NCBI GenBank assembly: GCA_020829485.1
Contig: JAIVFU010000081.1
Coordinates: forward strand, 1 to 28,500
Origin: Nostoc sp. CHAB 5834
Lineage (GTDB): Bacteria; Cyanobacteriota; Cyanobacteriia; Cyanobacteriales; Nostocaceae
DNA length: 28,500 bases
Direction of reading: 5' to 3'
Positions within the stretch are counted from its first letter, which is position 1; the number at the start of each line of letters is the position of its first letter. Both the position numbers and the translations under genes were made by a program. The notes beneath the pieces are model-generated. The model saw only the letters and a list, made by a program, of their open reading frames with translations, ran no database searches and was not told where the DNA came from. Of the stretch, positions 14,638 to 22,507 are shown in pieces.

Positions 14638-16044
14638 TCAATATTTTATGCCTAACTCTTGTCGCAAGCGATACAGAATTGTATTTTGGTCAACTTGAGA
14701 TAGAATTTCTTGAATGACGCTGCTAGCGCCCAACTGTCCCCAGGTGCAGCCTTTTTCGAGATAGACTTGGGCGGCTTTGCCAACGGAATATGCGCCATAA
14801 CCGGCGATACCAGCTTGAGCGATCGCACTGCTAGCAAAGGCAGTAATATTGCTGGGATTGTCACCACTGGTTATTGCTGCCGTACTTTTACCCAAACCCA
14901 AAAGCAAACTGCTACCTAATTCTCCCAGCAGCAAGCCACCAGAACTAAATAAAATCGTTTTTAAAATTTTCCCAGCTTCGTAGCTAGTCATCGGCAAACC
15001 ATACAATCTAGCTAGGGCGCGAATTAAAGCCAAATCAGCAACAGTTCCGCCAAGGATATCTAAAAAAGCAATAGGATTGAGCATTACTGCCAAAGCTTTG
15101 TATTTGGTAAATTGCCAAATGATATTTTCAGCTTCTTGTTCGCGTAAGTCGATGGTTTTTTGAGCGATCGCGGCTTCTGCATCTCGTGCTTGGATCAGTG
15201 CATTTAAAGCCAGAAGCGATCGCCCTTCCCGATTGAGAATATTCAGAATTGTTTCTTTGAGTTCGTCTACTTGCGGTGGTGGTGTCTCCCATTCATAACT
15301 GACACGCCCATCAGGCCATTCAACCCGCACTTCCATTGCTGCTGGTTCCGCCGCCACCATGACAATTTCATCTGGTAGTAAAGGCTTCGCGTCGGGATGT
15401 CCGGTGCCGAGTTGTTGCAAATTTTGGTAAATCGCTCCCTGGTCTGTATCTGGGTAAAGGTCTATTTTGTTAAATACTAAAATCAGGGGTTTTTGCGATC
15501 GCCGCAATTCCAGCAGTGCTTGATACTCAGTGCGCGTAATATCACCAGACACGACAAACAAAATTAAATCAGCCTGATGTACCACTCCTCGCGCCATGTC
15601 TGCCCGTGACTCACCCTCAATTTCATCTAATCCGGGGGTATCAATTAACTCTACTAGTACCTTACCACCGGGCTGCCAACGGACAGAACGGGGCCATTGA
15701 GTGACACCGTTCAAGGGCCCCGTTTGCAGAATCTTCTCTCCCAGTAAGGCATTTAAAACTGCCGATTTACCACGACTCACCAAACCAAAGGCAGCAATTC
15801 TAATGACGTTAGAATCTAGTTTGTTGAGTGTGGAATTCAAAGCTTCCAATTCTGGTTTCAACAAACCTGCCAATTCTGGGTTAGATGACAACTGTCCTGA
15901 CTTACGAAGATATCCATACCAAGACAGCGCTTGTCTGAGACTGGCGCGGGCACGATTTAAATGAGTTTCTTGCAGATTTCGCACGAAGTTAGGTTGATTC
16001 AAGGACAAACAACAGGCTACATATCCATTTTGATCTAATTTCAA
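14638..16044 (-). CDS. Era/dynamin-like GTPase with DUF697 tail
   Basis: A 468-residue GTPase. The G domain has G1 GLVSRGKS (87-94), G3 DTPGLDE (135-141) and G4 NKID (192-195), like Era and YcjX-type proteins. The N-terminal 80 residues are helical. The C-terminal part (about 285-440) is a DUF697-type region with hydrophobic helices (AVMLNPIAFLDILGGTVADLALI and a Gly/Leu-rich stretch SSGGLLLGELGSSLLLGLG) that probably contact membrane. Such proteins are common and conserved in cyanobacteria but their role is not defined. The start is taken as TTG at 16044, with AGG about 9 bp upstream; a GTG at codon 21 is an alternative. No operon partner is evident. Confidence 0.8.
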   Translation of the reverse strand: MKLDQNGYVACCLSLNQPNFVRNLQETHLNRARASLRQALSWYGYLRKSGQLSSNPELAGLLKPELEALNSTLNKLDSNVIRIAAFGLVSRGKSAVLNALLGEKILQTGPLNGVTQWPRSVRWQPGGKVLVELIDTPGLDEIEGESRADMARGVVHQADLILFVVSGDITRTEYQALLELRRSQKPLILVFNKIDLYPDTDQGAIYQNLQQLGTGHPDAKPLLPDEIVMVAAEPAAMEVRVEWPDGRVSYEWETPPPQVDELKETILNILNREGRSLLALNALIQARDAEAAIAQKTIDLREQEAENIIWQFTKYKALAVMLNPIAFLDILGGTVADLALIRALARLYGLPMTSYEAGKILKTILFSSGGLLLGELGSSLLLGLGKSTAAITSGDNPSNITAFASSAIAQAGIAGYGAYSVGKAAQVYLEKGCTWGQLGASSVIQEILSQVDQNTILYRLRQELGIKY

Positions 16045-16116
16045 GGCTGTTAACCTGTTTTGTCTTTCTTAGGCAATTATTTTGATGATTTGCATACCTT
16101 TTAAGGCAATGTCGAT

Positions 16117-16422
16117 TCAGAAGGTAGGATCGTGTTGATTATCCCAACACTTGCGATCGCGCCAGTTTCTGCCAGTATGTTCACATTCAGATGCATCATC
16201 TATCCAAGGAATCGATGTAGAGTGGTGCGACGTTCCAATGGAAGCGGATAAGCTAGCAGTGAATAAAGGCAATAAGAAGGATAAAATTATCAATGTACAA
16301 ATAGGTAGAACGATTAAATGTCCAGTGAGCAGCACAATTTTAGTAGGTGTCCAAAAAGTTCTGCATATTTTATTATTTGTTTTGGGATTTTTTAAACTGG
16401 TTTTGGAATTCGAGAAAAGCAT
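16117..16422 (-). CDS. Small single-span membrane protein with Cys/Trp-rich tail
   Basis: A 101-residue predicted protein. Residues 1-28 are basic (several Lys and Arg), residues 29-64 form a long hydrophobic segment, and the last 30 residues (WIDDASECEHTGRNWRDRKCWDN and on) carry two cysteines and three tryptophans. That tail looks like a selected extracytoplasmic domain with a disulfide. AGGG lies about 7 bp before the ATG. An overlapping plus-strand frame of similar length (16151-16438) is possible, but its composition looks random. I recall similar Cys/Trp tails in cyanobacterial hypothetical proteins but cannot name a family. Confidence 0.5.
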   Translation of the reverse strand: MLFSNSKTSLKNPKTNNKICRTFWTPTKIVLLTGHLIVLPICTLIILSFLLPLFTASLSASIGTSHHSTSIPWIDDASECEHTGRNWRDRKCWDNQHDPTF

Positions 16423-16448
16423 AATGCAACCCTATTAATGTCAGATTA

Positions 16449-16552
16449 TATAGCAATTCCATTTGATTTTTCACAGCAAAGCTGACTGAGAGCTAGCAGA
16501 ATTAGGTTTTGGCTATCAGTAGATTTAGCAAAAATCAAATAGGAATCCTATA
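16449..16552. repeat. MITE-like repeat, copy C (TATAGGA family, diverged)
   Basis: About 104 bp with near-matching inverted ends: TATAGCAATTCCATTTGATT on the left, AATCAAATAGGAATCCTATA on the right. The ends belong to the same family as the elements at 131-238 and 22359-22480, but the interior is unrelated, as expected for non-autonomous elements that keep only their termini. Confidence 0.6.
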
Positions 16553-16952
16553 TGAGTACGAATTTTTACGTAATAATATTATTGAAGCTATACACTTTAA
16601 TGTCAAAGGTGCAAGTTACGACTTTTTATAAGTTTTAATTTATGGGCACTAAAAAATATTTTTAATGAAAATATGTTGAAGTTTTAGCAATCACCCTTGC
16701 GTGAATCCCAGCGAATTTAACTCCTAGCCTTCCACCGCCGATGCTAGATTGTTGTATTGCGATCGCCTTTTGGGTAAACAGGAAATTTTACTCACTGTCG
16801 CAGCCTTTGGGCCCCAAAAGCATGATTTTGGATTCACTGCTGATTGCGGTATGAAAACGATTGTGCGTTACGGTGAAAATCCTTGTAGAGACGTAAAATT
16901 TTACGTCTCTACATCCAAATTCATACCTCGATTCAGCAACGCCAAAATATCT
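16553..16952. other. Intergenic stretch without a supported gene
   Basis: AT-rich spacer with a HIP1 octamer near 16760 and one hairpin repeat. A 78-codon frame at 16749-16985 runs through the hairpin repeat and into the esterase remnant on the other strand, so I do not regard it as a gene. Confidence 0.5.
16884..16913. repeat. Palindrome of the TGTAGAGACGTA family
   Basis: A perfect 30-bp palindrome: TGTAGAGACGTAAAA followed by its exact complement. It shares its outer 12 bp with the hairpin at 6213-6243. Confidence 0.8.
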
Positions 16953-17170
16953 TTAACCTACAGCAGGCTGCCGTCGATGCTGTAAAAACCACTTATACAA
17001 CTCTGGATTATTATATGTCTGCGTCCAAGAGTCGTACTTGGCTTCTGGGTAAACTGTAAATTTCACATTTCCGTCGCGGGCTTTGAGTACAGAAACCATG
17101 ATTTCAGACTCGCTTAAAGGAACTACATTATCTTTGGCTCCCTGAAATGCCTACACAGGAAGATTTTTTA
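16953..17170 (-). pseudogene. C-terminal remnant of an alpha/beta-hydrolase (esterase)
   Basis: Reading the minus strand gives NLKNLPV, a TAG stop, AFQGAKDNVVPLSESEIMVSVL, KARDGNVKFTVYPEAKYDSW and TQTYNNPELYKWFLQHR, ending at a TAA at 16953. This is the end of a phospholipase/carboxylesterase or dienelactone-hydrolase-like protein. The family normally has LPxWAFHGAKD where the TAG stands (TGG to TAG). The catalytic His before D-S-W is replaced by Tyr (CAC to TAC). The upstream two thirds of the gene are absent, and a palindromic repeat lies about 40 bp before the break. It is a dead fragment. Confidence 0.8.
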
Positions 17171-17209
17171 AATTACGTATAGACTAGCTTGATCAAAGAA
17201 AACAGAGGC

Positions 17210-17326
17210 GTTGCTGAATTAAGGGATGATTCGTGTGGGGTAGGCATCCTGCCCGCCCGGAAATACAAGAGACGGGCAAGATGCCCATCCCACAAAAATA
17301 GTAAAATCATCCCGCAAATATGCAAC
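17210..17326. repeat. MITE-like nested inverted repeat
   Basis: About 117 bp folding on itself. The ends are GTTGC and GCAAC, then GGGATGATT (17223-17231) pairs with AATCATCCC (17305-17313), and a G/C-rich inner arm (GTGTGGGGTAGGCATC...) pairs imperfectly with GATGCCCATCCCACA. There is no coding capacity. It sits at the point where the esterase gene is truncated. Confidence 0.65.
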
Positions 17327-17398
17327 CCCAAAACAGATACGGGGACGCAAAGAACAACTCTCCCTATCCCTGTGTCCCCATGTCTCTTTAGTGAAGGG

Positions 17399-17734
17399 CT
17401 ACCACCAAATTCGATTTCCATTTTCGTCAACTCGTGCTTCCCGAATCATGTCAGAAATCTCTTCGGCATCTTTAACGTGGTGGAGTGCTTTCTTTGTGCC
17501 ATCGGGTTCATCTACAACGAAGTAAGTCGGGACTGTGATTTTGTCACCTGTAATATCTGGTACATCATCTACAGCTACCTGTTTAGCCTTTTCTTCAACA
17601 GATTGAGACTCATCAGCAATTCTATCTCCTGGATTTGCTGTTAAGTTTCTTTCATTGACGTTCGGTTCTTCGCGTAAATGTGTATCCTCACTTACTGGTT
17701 GATTAATTTGATTTTCTTGATTTTGATCAGTCAT
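17399..17734 (-). CDS. Hypothetical acidic cyanobacterial protein
   Basis: A 111-residue hydrophilic protein that I do not recognise. The first half (MTDQNQENQINQPVSEDTHL onward) is low-complexity, rich in Asn, Gln and Glu, and probably disordered. The second half, from about residue 55, looks folded: VDDVPDITGDKITVPTYFVV, then DEPDGTKKALHHVKDAEEI and SDMIREARVDENGNRIWW. I start at the ATG at 17734 because the 33 codons upstream give a basic, unrelated sequence; no good ribosome site is visible. It lies 129 bp downstream of the metal-binding lipoprotein gene on the same strand, so cotranscription is possible but not shown. Confidence 0.6.
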   Translation of the reverse strand: MTDQNQENQINQPVSEDTHLREEPNVNERNLTANPGDRIADESQSVEEKAKQVAVDDVPDITGDKITVPTYFVVDEPDGTKKALHHVKDAEEISDMIREARVDENGNRIWW

Positions 17735-17863
17735 GGCTTTTTCAGGTATTGAAAATACTAGTTTTAGTAATAAGATTCTAAAAAATCGAGGATACAAAGA
17801 GTTCTTTCTCTGGAGATACTTTGAGAAGAACACGTCTTAGGTTAGATATTTACTCTGATGAAT

Positions 17864-18820
17864 TTACTTCTTTAGTTGAAAGGAGGTATATTTCCCCCCC
17901 AATGCTTCTACAATTGCACGAGTATTCGCTTCCATCATTTTGATGTACGAATCTCCTGGACTTCCCTTAGCGCCAATTGAATCAGAATATAGTTGATTTG
18001 GTGCTAATTTAACTCCTGCTTCCTGGGCAACAGTTTTAATTAAAGCGGGGTTAATTGTAGTCTCAGCAAAAATTGCAGAAACTCCTATTTTTTTAATTGA
18101 CTCTACCAATCGCTGAACTGTTTGAGCGCTTGGTTGTTCTTCGGTACTAATGCCAATTAAAGTACCTGCGATCGCAATCCCATAAGCATGTCCATAATAT
18201 TGGAATGCATCATGGGTTGTTACCAGTTTGCGCTTATCTATGGGGATAGTTTGAATCTGTTGATTAATCCAACTATGCAACTGTTTTAATTCATTAGTAA
18301 GTTGTAATGCCTTTTGAGTAAATTTTTCTCTATCTTCAGGTGATTGCTTAATCAAAGCATCCCGTATTGCATTCGTCATTGCGATCGCATTTTCTACACT
18401 ACCCCAAACATGCGGATCTGGCACAATTTCGTTTTTGCCTTTATCAAGCTGCAAAGATTTGACAGCTTCCCCTACAGCTAACTTTTGTGCCTTACCACCA
18501 GAAGCATTCATCAATTTAATCAGCCCCGGTTCCAGGTTGTAGCCGTTATACAAAATTAAGTCGGCTTCTTCCAAAACCCTGCTGTCTGCTGGTACTGGTT
18601 CGTAAACATGGGGATCAGTACCCGGTTTCAAGATTCCACTTAGTTGAATTTCCTCTCCTGCAACCTCTTGTGCTAAATCAGCAATGATGGTACTAGTTGC
18701 AACCACTCGCGGCTTATCTCCCTTGATAGTGTTGGAGTTAGAGTCTTTCTGGGTACAACTGAATAAAGCTAAAGACACAAGCATTCCCAAACAAAGCCGG
18801 AAAAGCATTTTTCCCTTCAT
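17864..18820 (-). CDS. Metal ABC transporter substrate-binding lipoprotein (TroA/ZnuA/MntC family)
   Basis: A 318-residue cluster 9 (A-I type) metal-binding lipoprotein. The signal peptide ends in a lipobox LFSC (Cys22), so it should be anchored in the cytoplasmic membrane. Four ligand residues are visible in the family order: H71 (GTDPHVYEP), H137 (PDPHVW), H203 (TTHDAFQYYG) and D280 (LYSD). The third ligand is His, as in TroA; Mn-specific MntC and PsaA have Glu there. There is no His-rich loop between the first two ligands, as most ZnuA proteins have. Substrate is therefore Mn or Zn, undecided. The ATG at 18820 is chosen for the signal peptide, with GAGGGA upstream; 18808 is an alternative. 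It is divergent from its ATPase and permease genes. Confidence 0.88.
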   Translation of the reverse strand: MKGKMLFRLCLGMLVSLALFSCTQKDSNSNTIKGDKPRVVATSTIIADLAQEVAGEEIQLSGILKPGTDPHVYEPVPADSRVLEEADLILYNGYNLEPGLIKLMNASGGKAQKLAVGEAVKSLQLDKGKNEIVPDPHVWGSVENAIAMTNAIRDALIKQSPEDREKFTQKALQLTNELKQLHSWINQQIQTIPIDKRKLVTTHDAFQYYGHAYGIAIAGTLIGISTEEQPSAQTVQRLVESIKKIGVSAIFAETTINPALIKTVAQEAGVKLAPNQLYSDSIGAKGSPGDSYIKMMEANTRAIVEALGGKYTSFQLKK

Positions 18821-18969
18821 CCTGCTGATTATTCCCTCGCCGTAAGGATTACTGCCGTCTATCTCTAGTATTAGTTTCATTTATCTTGGATATTACATCT
18901 AATTATAGATTTTTTCATATTTCTCTCATTTTTATAGTAAGCTCAAGAAATAAATATTTAAACCTGATT

Positions 18970-19797
18970 ATGAAAAATATCTCTTTTCCTGCAAAATTGA
19001 GCCTATCCCAGACAAAAATAGAGGAAATGCCTGCAAAAACCATCAAAGCTTTTGACACGAGTTCCAAAGCAGCAATTAGCATTGCCCATTTAGGGGTATA
19101 CTACCGGACACAAGAAGCTTTAAGGGACGTTAACTGTATTGTCAAACCGGGAAAACTAACGGGTATTTTTGGCCCCAACGGTGCTGGCAAAAGTACGCTA
19201 ATGAAAGCAATGTTAGGCTTGGTTCCTGTTAGTAGTGGTACGGTGCTATGCGAAGGCAAACCCTTGATGCAACAACTAGAGAAAGTTGCCTATGTACCAC
19301 AACGTAGCCAAATTGACTGGACTTACCCCGCTACAGTCTGGGATGTAGTAATGATGGGACGGGTAAAGAAAACAGGCTGGTTGCGTAGCTTCTCGACAGT
19401 TAGCCGCCAAGTAGCGAAAAATGCCATAGAAAGAGTTGGGATGAGTCAATATTGCGATCGCCCCATTGGACAATTATCAGGAGGACAACAACAACGGGTA
19501 TTTTTAGCCCGTGCTTTAACACAGCAAGCAGAAATCTTCTGCTTTGATGAACCTCTAGTAGGCATTGATCAAAAAACTCAGGCAGTGATTTTTGAAGTCT
19601 TCCATGAACTCGCCGCCGATAACAAAATCGTGCTAGTAGTCAACCACGACTTAGGGGAATCAATCACCCACTTTGATGATTTAATATTACTAAATCGTGA
19701 ACTAATCGCCACAGGTTCACGCCAACAAGTACTTACACAAGAGAATTTAAATCTCGCTTATGGTGGTAAAGTAATGTACTTTTCAGATGCTGCATAA
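18970..19797 (+). CDS. Metal ABC transporter ATPase (MntA/ZnuC-like)
   Basis: A 275-residue ABC ATPase from the ATG at 18970. It has Walker A GPNGAGKST (68-76), a Q-loop in VPQRSQIDW, signature LSGGQQQR (169-176), Walker B IFCFDEP (189-195) and the H-loop VNHD. The VPQRSQIDWTYPATVWDVV stretch is typical of Mn/Zn transporter ATPases. The N-terminal 35 residues before the ABC core are longer than usual; an ATG at 19027 is an alternative, and a TTG at 18886 would overlap the promoter region of the divergent lipoprotein gene. It works with the permease 48 bp downstream and the divergent binding protein to import a divalent metal. Confidence 0.88.
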   Translation: MKNISFPAKLSLSQTKIEEMPAKTIKAFDTSSKAAISIAHLGVYYRTQEALRDVNCIVKPGKLTGIFGPNGAGKSTLMKAMLGLVPVSSGTVLCEGKPLMQQLEKVAYVPQRSQIDWTYPATVWDVVMMGRVKKTGWLRSFSTVSRQVAKNAIERVGMSQYCDRPIGQLSGGQQQRVFLARALTQQAEIFCFDEPLVGIDQKTQAVIFEVFHELAADNKIVLVVNHDLGESITHFDDLILLNRELIATGSRQQVLTQENLNLAYGGKVMYFSDAA

Positions 19798-19813
19798 AAT
19801 GTCATTGGTAGCG

Positions 19814-19841
19814 AATGACAAATGACAAATGACAAATGACA
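19814..19841 (+). repeat. Four tandem AATGACA heptamers (STRR)
   Basis: Four exact copies of AATGACA fill most of the gap between the ATPase and permease genes and end 4 bp before the permease ATG. Short tandem heptamers of this type are typical of heterocystous cyanobacterial genomes. They sit where a ribosome site should be. Confidence 0.9.
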
Positions 19842-19845
19842 AAAT

Positions 19846-20697
19846 ATGTTACAAACATTAATTGAGCCGTTGCAATACGGCTTTATGCAGCGATCGCTAG
19901 TGATTGCGATTTTAGTTGGGATGTTGTGTGCGGTTGTAGGCAGCTACTTGATGGTGCAGCGACTAGCCTTGCTGGGTGATGCCATCAGTCACTCAGTTTT
20001 GCCAGGACTAGCGATCGCTTTTATGGTAGGAGCAAATATATATATTGGGGCATTTATAGCTGGAGTTATCAGTACAATGGCGATCGCCTGGATTAGAGTG
20101 CGATCGCCAATCAAAGAAGATGCGGCAATGGGCATAGTTTTTTCAGCATTCTTTGCCCTTGGTATTACCCTAATTACTGTTATTCAAAAAGATAACAAAA
20201 TCGACCTTAATCACTTCCTTTTCGGTAACATTCTCGGTGTTACTATTGATGAAGTGCGGGATACTGCTATTATTGCCACTATTGTTTTAATAGTTGTTTT
20301 TATATTATATAAAGAACTTTTATTTTACACATTTGATCCTTTAGGCGCTCAAGCCGCAGGTTTGCCCGTGAATCGGCTAAACTTTGGACTGATGGTGCTA
20401 ATAGCTTTAACAATAGTCGCCAGCATGAAAGCTGTCGGTGTCATTTTAGTATTATCACTTTTAATTACACCAGGAGCTACCGCCTATTTATTAGTTAAAC
20501 GCCTCAACCAAGTAATGATTTTGGGTGCGGTAATTGGTGTAATATCTAGTATTAGCGGTATGTATCTTAGCTACTTTTATAACTTGCCCTCTGGGCCTGC
20601 GATCGTTTTAGTAGTATCGGCATTCTTTATTTTAGCGTTGTTATTCAGTCCTAAATACGGTATTTTTACCTTGAGCAGCAGAAAGCTCACACCATAA
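19846..20697 (+). CDS. Metal ABC transporter permease (MntB/ZnuB-like)
   Basis: A 283-residue integral membrane protein with about eight or nine hydrophobic spans, the usual size for ABC-3 family permeases. Family features include LVGMLCAVVGSYLMVQRLALLGDAISHSVLPG near the N-terminus (the D-A-x-S-H-x-V-L-P-G motif) and MKAVGVILVLSLLITPGATA (about 186-205). It would form the membrane channel for Mn, Zn or a similar ion with the upstream ATPase. No ribosome site is visible because AATGACA repeats occupy that place. Substrate cannot be assigned from the permease alone. Confidence 0.88.
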   Translation: MLQTLIEPLQYGFMQRSLVIAILVGMLCAVVGSYLMVQRLALLGDAISHSVLPGLAIAFMVGANIYIGAFIAGVISTMAIAWIRVRSPIKEDAAMGIVFSAFFALGITLITVIQKDNKIDLNHFLFGNILGVTIDEVRDTAIIATIVLIVVFILYKELLFYTFDPLGAQAAGLPVNRLNFGLMVLIALTIVASMKAVGVILVLSLLITPGATAYLLVKRLNQVMILGAVIGVISSISGMYLSYFYNLPSGPAIVLVVSAFFILALLFSPKYGIFTLSSRKLTP

Positions 20698-21061
20698 TCT
20701 TTGAGCAAAGATTTTTGGATATGGCACGTAGCAGGCGATCGTTAAACATAAAAAAAGCACTTCCCCTGCTTTCTTAGGAATCCGGTAATCCCTTCTGATA
20801 TGTCAGTGGAGTTACATCGAGGACATTCACCTAAAATCATGACATTTCGGATTATTCAAGTCACAGTACCCCTCTGGGTACTATTGGGAAGCAAAAAATC
20901 GAGGCGGTTTGGAACCATGAATGCGATGAAGAGTTACTCCCTTGGGAATGGTAAAGCGATCGCCTGCAATCATCCAGACTATTTTTTCTGCCTACAGTTG
21001 TGATACAACAAATCATTGCAAGTTCAGTTAAGCTGGCAACAGCAGTTTCATCCTCAAAACA
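20698..21061. other. Intergenic stretch, possibly gene debris
   Basis: No intact gene. On the minus strand there are short protein-like pieces in different frames (DRFTIPKGVTLHRIHGSKPP, and ECPRCNSTDISEGITGF with a CxxC), separated by stops. On the plus strand a short frame ends VWNHECDEELLPWEW. These could be decayed coding sequence, but I cannot identify a parent. A small hairpin AGTACCC-GGGTACT is near 20865. Confidence 0.35.
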
Positions 21062-21847
21062 ATGACAGCAAATAGTCCCACAATTTTAGCCCTAGACTTT
21101 GATGGAGTCATATGCGACGGACTAATTGAATATTTTGAGGTAGCATGGCATACCTATTGTAAAATTTGGTCTCCTGCTAACGACACACCACCAGATGATT
21201 TAGCTTTAAGATTTTATCGTCTACGACCTGTAATTGAAACAGGTTGGGAAATGCCCGTTTTAATCAAAGCCTTGATAGATGGAATTCTTGATGATAAAAT
21301 TCTTCATGAATGGGCAAGTATCGCTCCAAAACTCTTGTTAGATGACAAGCTGCAAGCAAGAGAAATTGGCGCGAAACTAGATAAGCAACGAGATGAATGG
21401 ATTACCACAGATTTAGATGGTTGGCTAAGTCTGCATAGATTTTATCCAGGTGTAGTAGAAAAAATCAAATTAACTCTTGACAGTGGAGTTAAACTATACA
21501 TTGTGACAACTAAAGAAGGGCGTTTTGTCCAACAATTGTTGCAACAAGAAGGAGTAAATTTACCAGCAGAAGCAATTATTGGCAAAGAAGTCAAGCGTCC
21601 TAAATATGAAATTTTGCGAGATTTAAAGCAGGAAGTAGAAAACAAAGCAGTTAGTCTCTGGTTTGTAGAAGATAGACTCAAAACTTTGCACTTAGTCCAA
21701 CAGCAAGCAGACCTTGAAGATGTGAAACTCTTCCTCGCAGACTGGGGTTATAATACCCAAGCAGAACGGGAAGCTGCCCAAAATGATCCGCGAATTCATC
21801 TGTTATCACTGTCTCTCTTTTCCAAAGATTTCTCTGCTTGGCTTTAA
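21062..21847 (+). CDS. HAD-superfamily hydrolase
   Basis: A 261-residue HAD hydrolase. Motif I is LDFDGVICDG (11-20) with the nucleophile Asp, motif II is the Thr of YIVTTKEGR (about 143-151), motif III is the Lys in IGKEVKRPKYEIL (about 173-185), and motif IV is FVEDRLKTL (about 203-211) with the Glu-Asp pair for Mg2+. All catalytic positions are present, so it should be active, probably as a small phosphatase. The helical cap between motifs I and II resembles phosphoglycolate-phosphatase-like caps, but the substrate is not evident. It appears to be a single-gene unit; the ribosome site is weak. Confidence 0.88.
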   Translation: MTANSPTILALDFDGVICDGLIEYFEVAWHTYCKIWSPANDTPPDDLALRFYRLRPVIETGWEMPVLIKALIDGILDDKILHEWASIAPKLLLDDKLQAREIGAKLDKQRDEWITTDLDGWLSLHRFYPGVVEKIKLTLDSGVKLYIVTTKEGRFVQQLLQQEGVNLPAEAIIGKEVKRPKYEILRDLKQEVENKAVSLWFVEDRLKTLHLVQQQADLEDVKLFLADWGYNTQAEREAAQNDPRIHLLSLSLFSKDFSAWL

Positions 21848-21952
21848 ATATATGAAATACGTTGCAATCATCTCTTGATGCCTTTATCCTAAAACGGCTT
21901 GTCATTGTCCAGATGTTTGTAATAGTCAAATTGTTGCATTTACCGATATCCC

Positions 21953-22034
21953 GCCAGGAACTTAAGTTCCTGGCTTATAACCCAAGTCCACTCAAGTGGA
22001 CTGAAATCAATTATTTAGTCCTCTTTAGAGAACT
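21953..22034. repeat. Cluster of three different hairpins
   Basis: Three adjacent palindromes: a perfect 22-bp one at 21953-21974 (GCCAGGAACTT and its complement), AGTCCACT-ca-AGTGGACT at 21985-22002, and an imperfect AGTCCTCT-AGAGAACT at about 22017-22034. They are spaced by 10-15 bp. This looks like a composite of dispersed hairpin repeats rather than a terminator of the HAD gene, since no T run follows. Confidence 0.65.
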
Positions 22035-22059
22035 TTAGTCAAAAACCATAACTGCGTAG

Positions 22060-22174
22060 TGGTATGTCCCATTAATTTTGATGAGTTCGTAGTAAGCACT
22101 TCAGTGCTTAAAAATCCAGCACTAAAGTCCTGACTACAAACTTGTTCACCCCTGGTAACTAATGGGACATACCA
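22060..22174. repeat. Nested MITE-like element
   Basis: Perfect 15-bp inverted ends (TGGTATGTCCCATTA at 22060-22074 and its complement at 22160-22174) enclose a copy of the GTTTGTAGT-type repeat (22085-22141), which is inverted relative to the copy at 4496-4550. The inner copy has the hairpin AAGCACTtcAGTGCTT. It appears to be one repeat inserted in another. Confidence 0.7.
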
Positions 22175-22358
22175 GTAGGTTGGGTTGAACTTTAGTGTTA
22201 CCCAACAAACCATCGAAAATATTGGGTTTTGTTCCTCAACGCAACCTACGATTCTACGATTCTACAATTTTCCTTAACCCAAGCGTATTAGGATATATAG
22301 AAAAGACTATAAACCAGAAGCTTAGTTTTTCTATTTAGGTTAAATAATAACTCATAAC

Positions 22359-22480
22359 TATAGGACTAATATTTGATTTCTGAAAAAGCTCCGTACAGAT
22401 CGAAAAGCCTAATTCCCTACTCCCTACTCCCTACTCCCCGCCCACATAGATAATTTCAAAAATCAAATAGGATTCCTATA
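22359..22480. repeat. MITE-like repeat, copy B (TATAGGA family)
   Basis: A 122-bp element nearly identical to 131-238, with ends TATAGGACTAATATTTGAT and AATCAAATAGGATTCCTATA. It has extra CTACTCC units (three instead of one or two), which explains the length difference. It lies just upstream of the nurA-like gene. Confidence 0.75.
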
Positions 22481-22507
22481 TTCACTCCTCACTTAGCACT
22501 TATTTTT

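Noticed and set aside
16151..16438. 95-codon plus-strand frame
   Set aside because: Competes with the minus-strand small membrane protein, which has the more protein-like composition and a better ribosome site.
20800..21003. 67-codon plus-strand frame between the permease and HAD genes
   Set aside because: No recognisable features and no ribosome site; the region seems to be debris.
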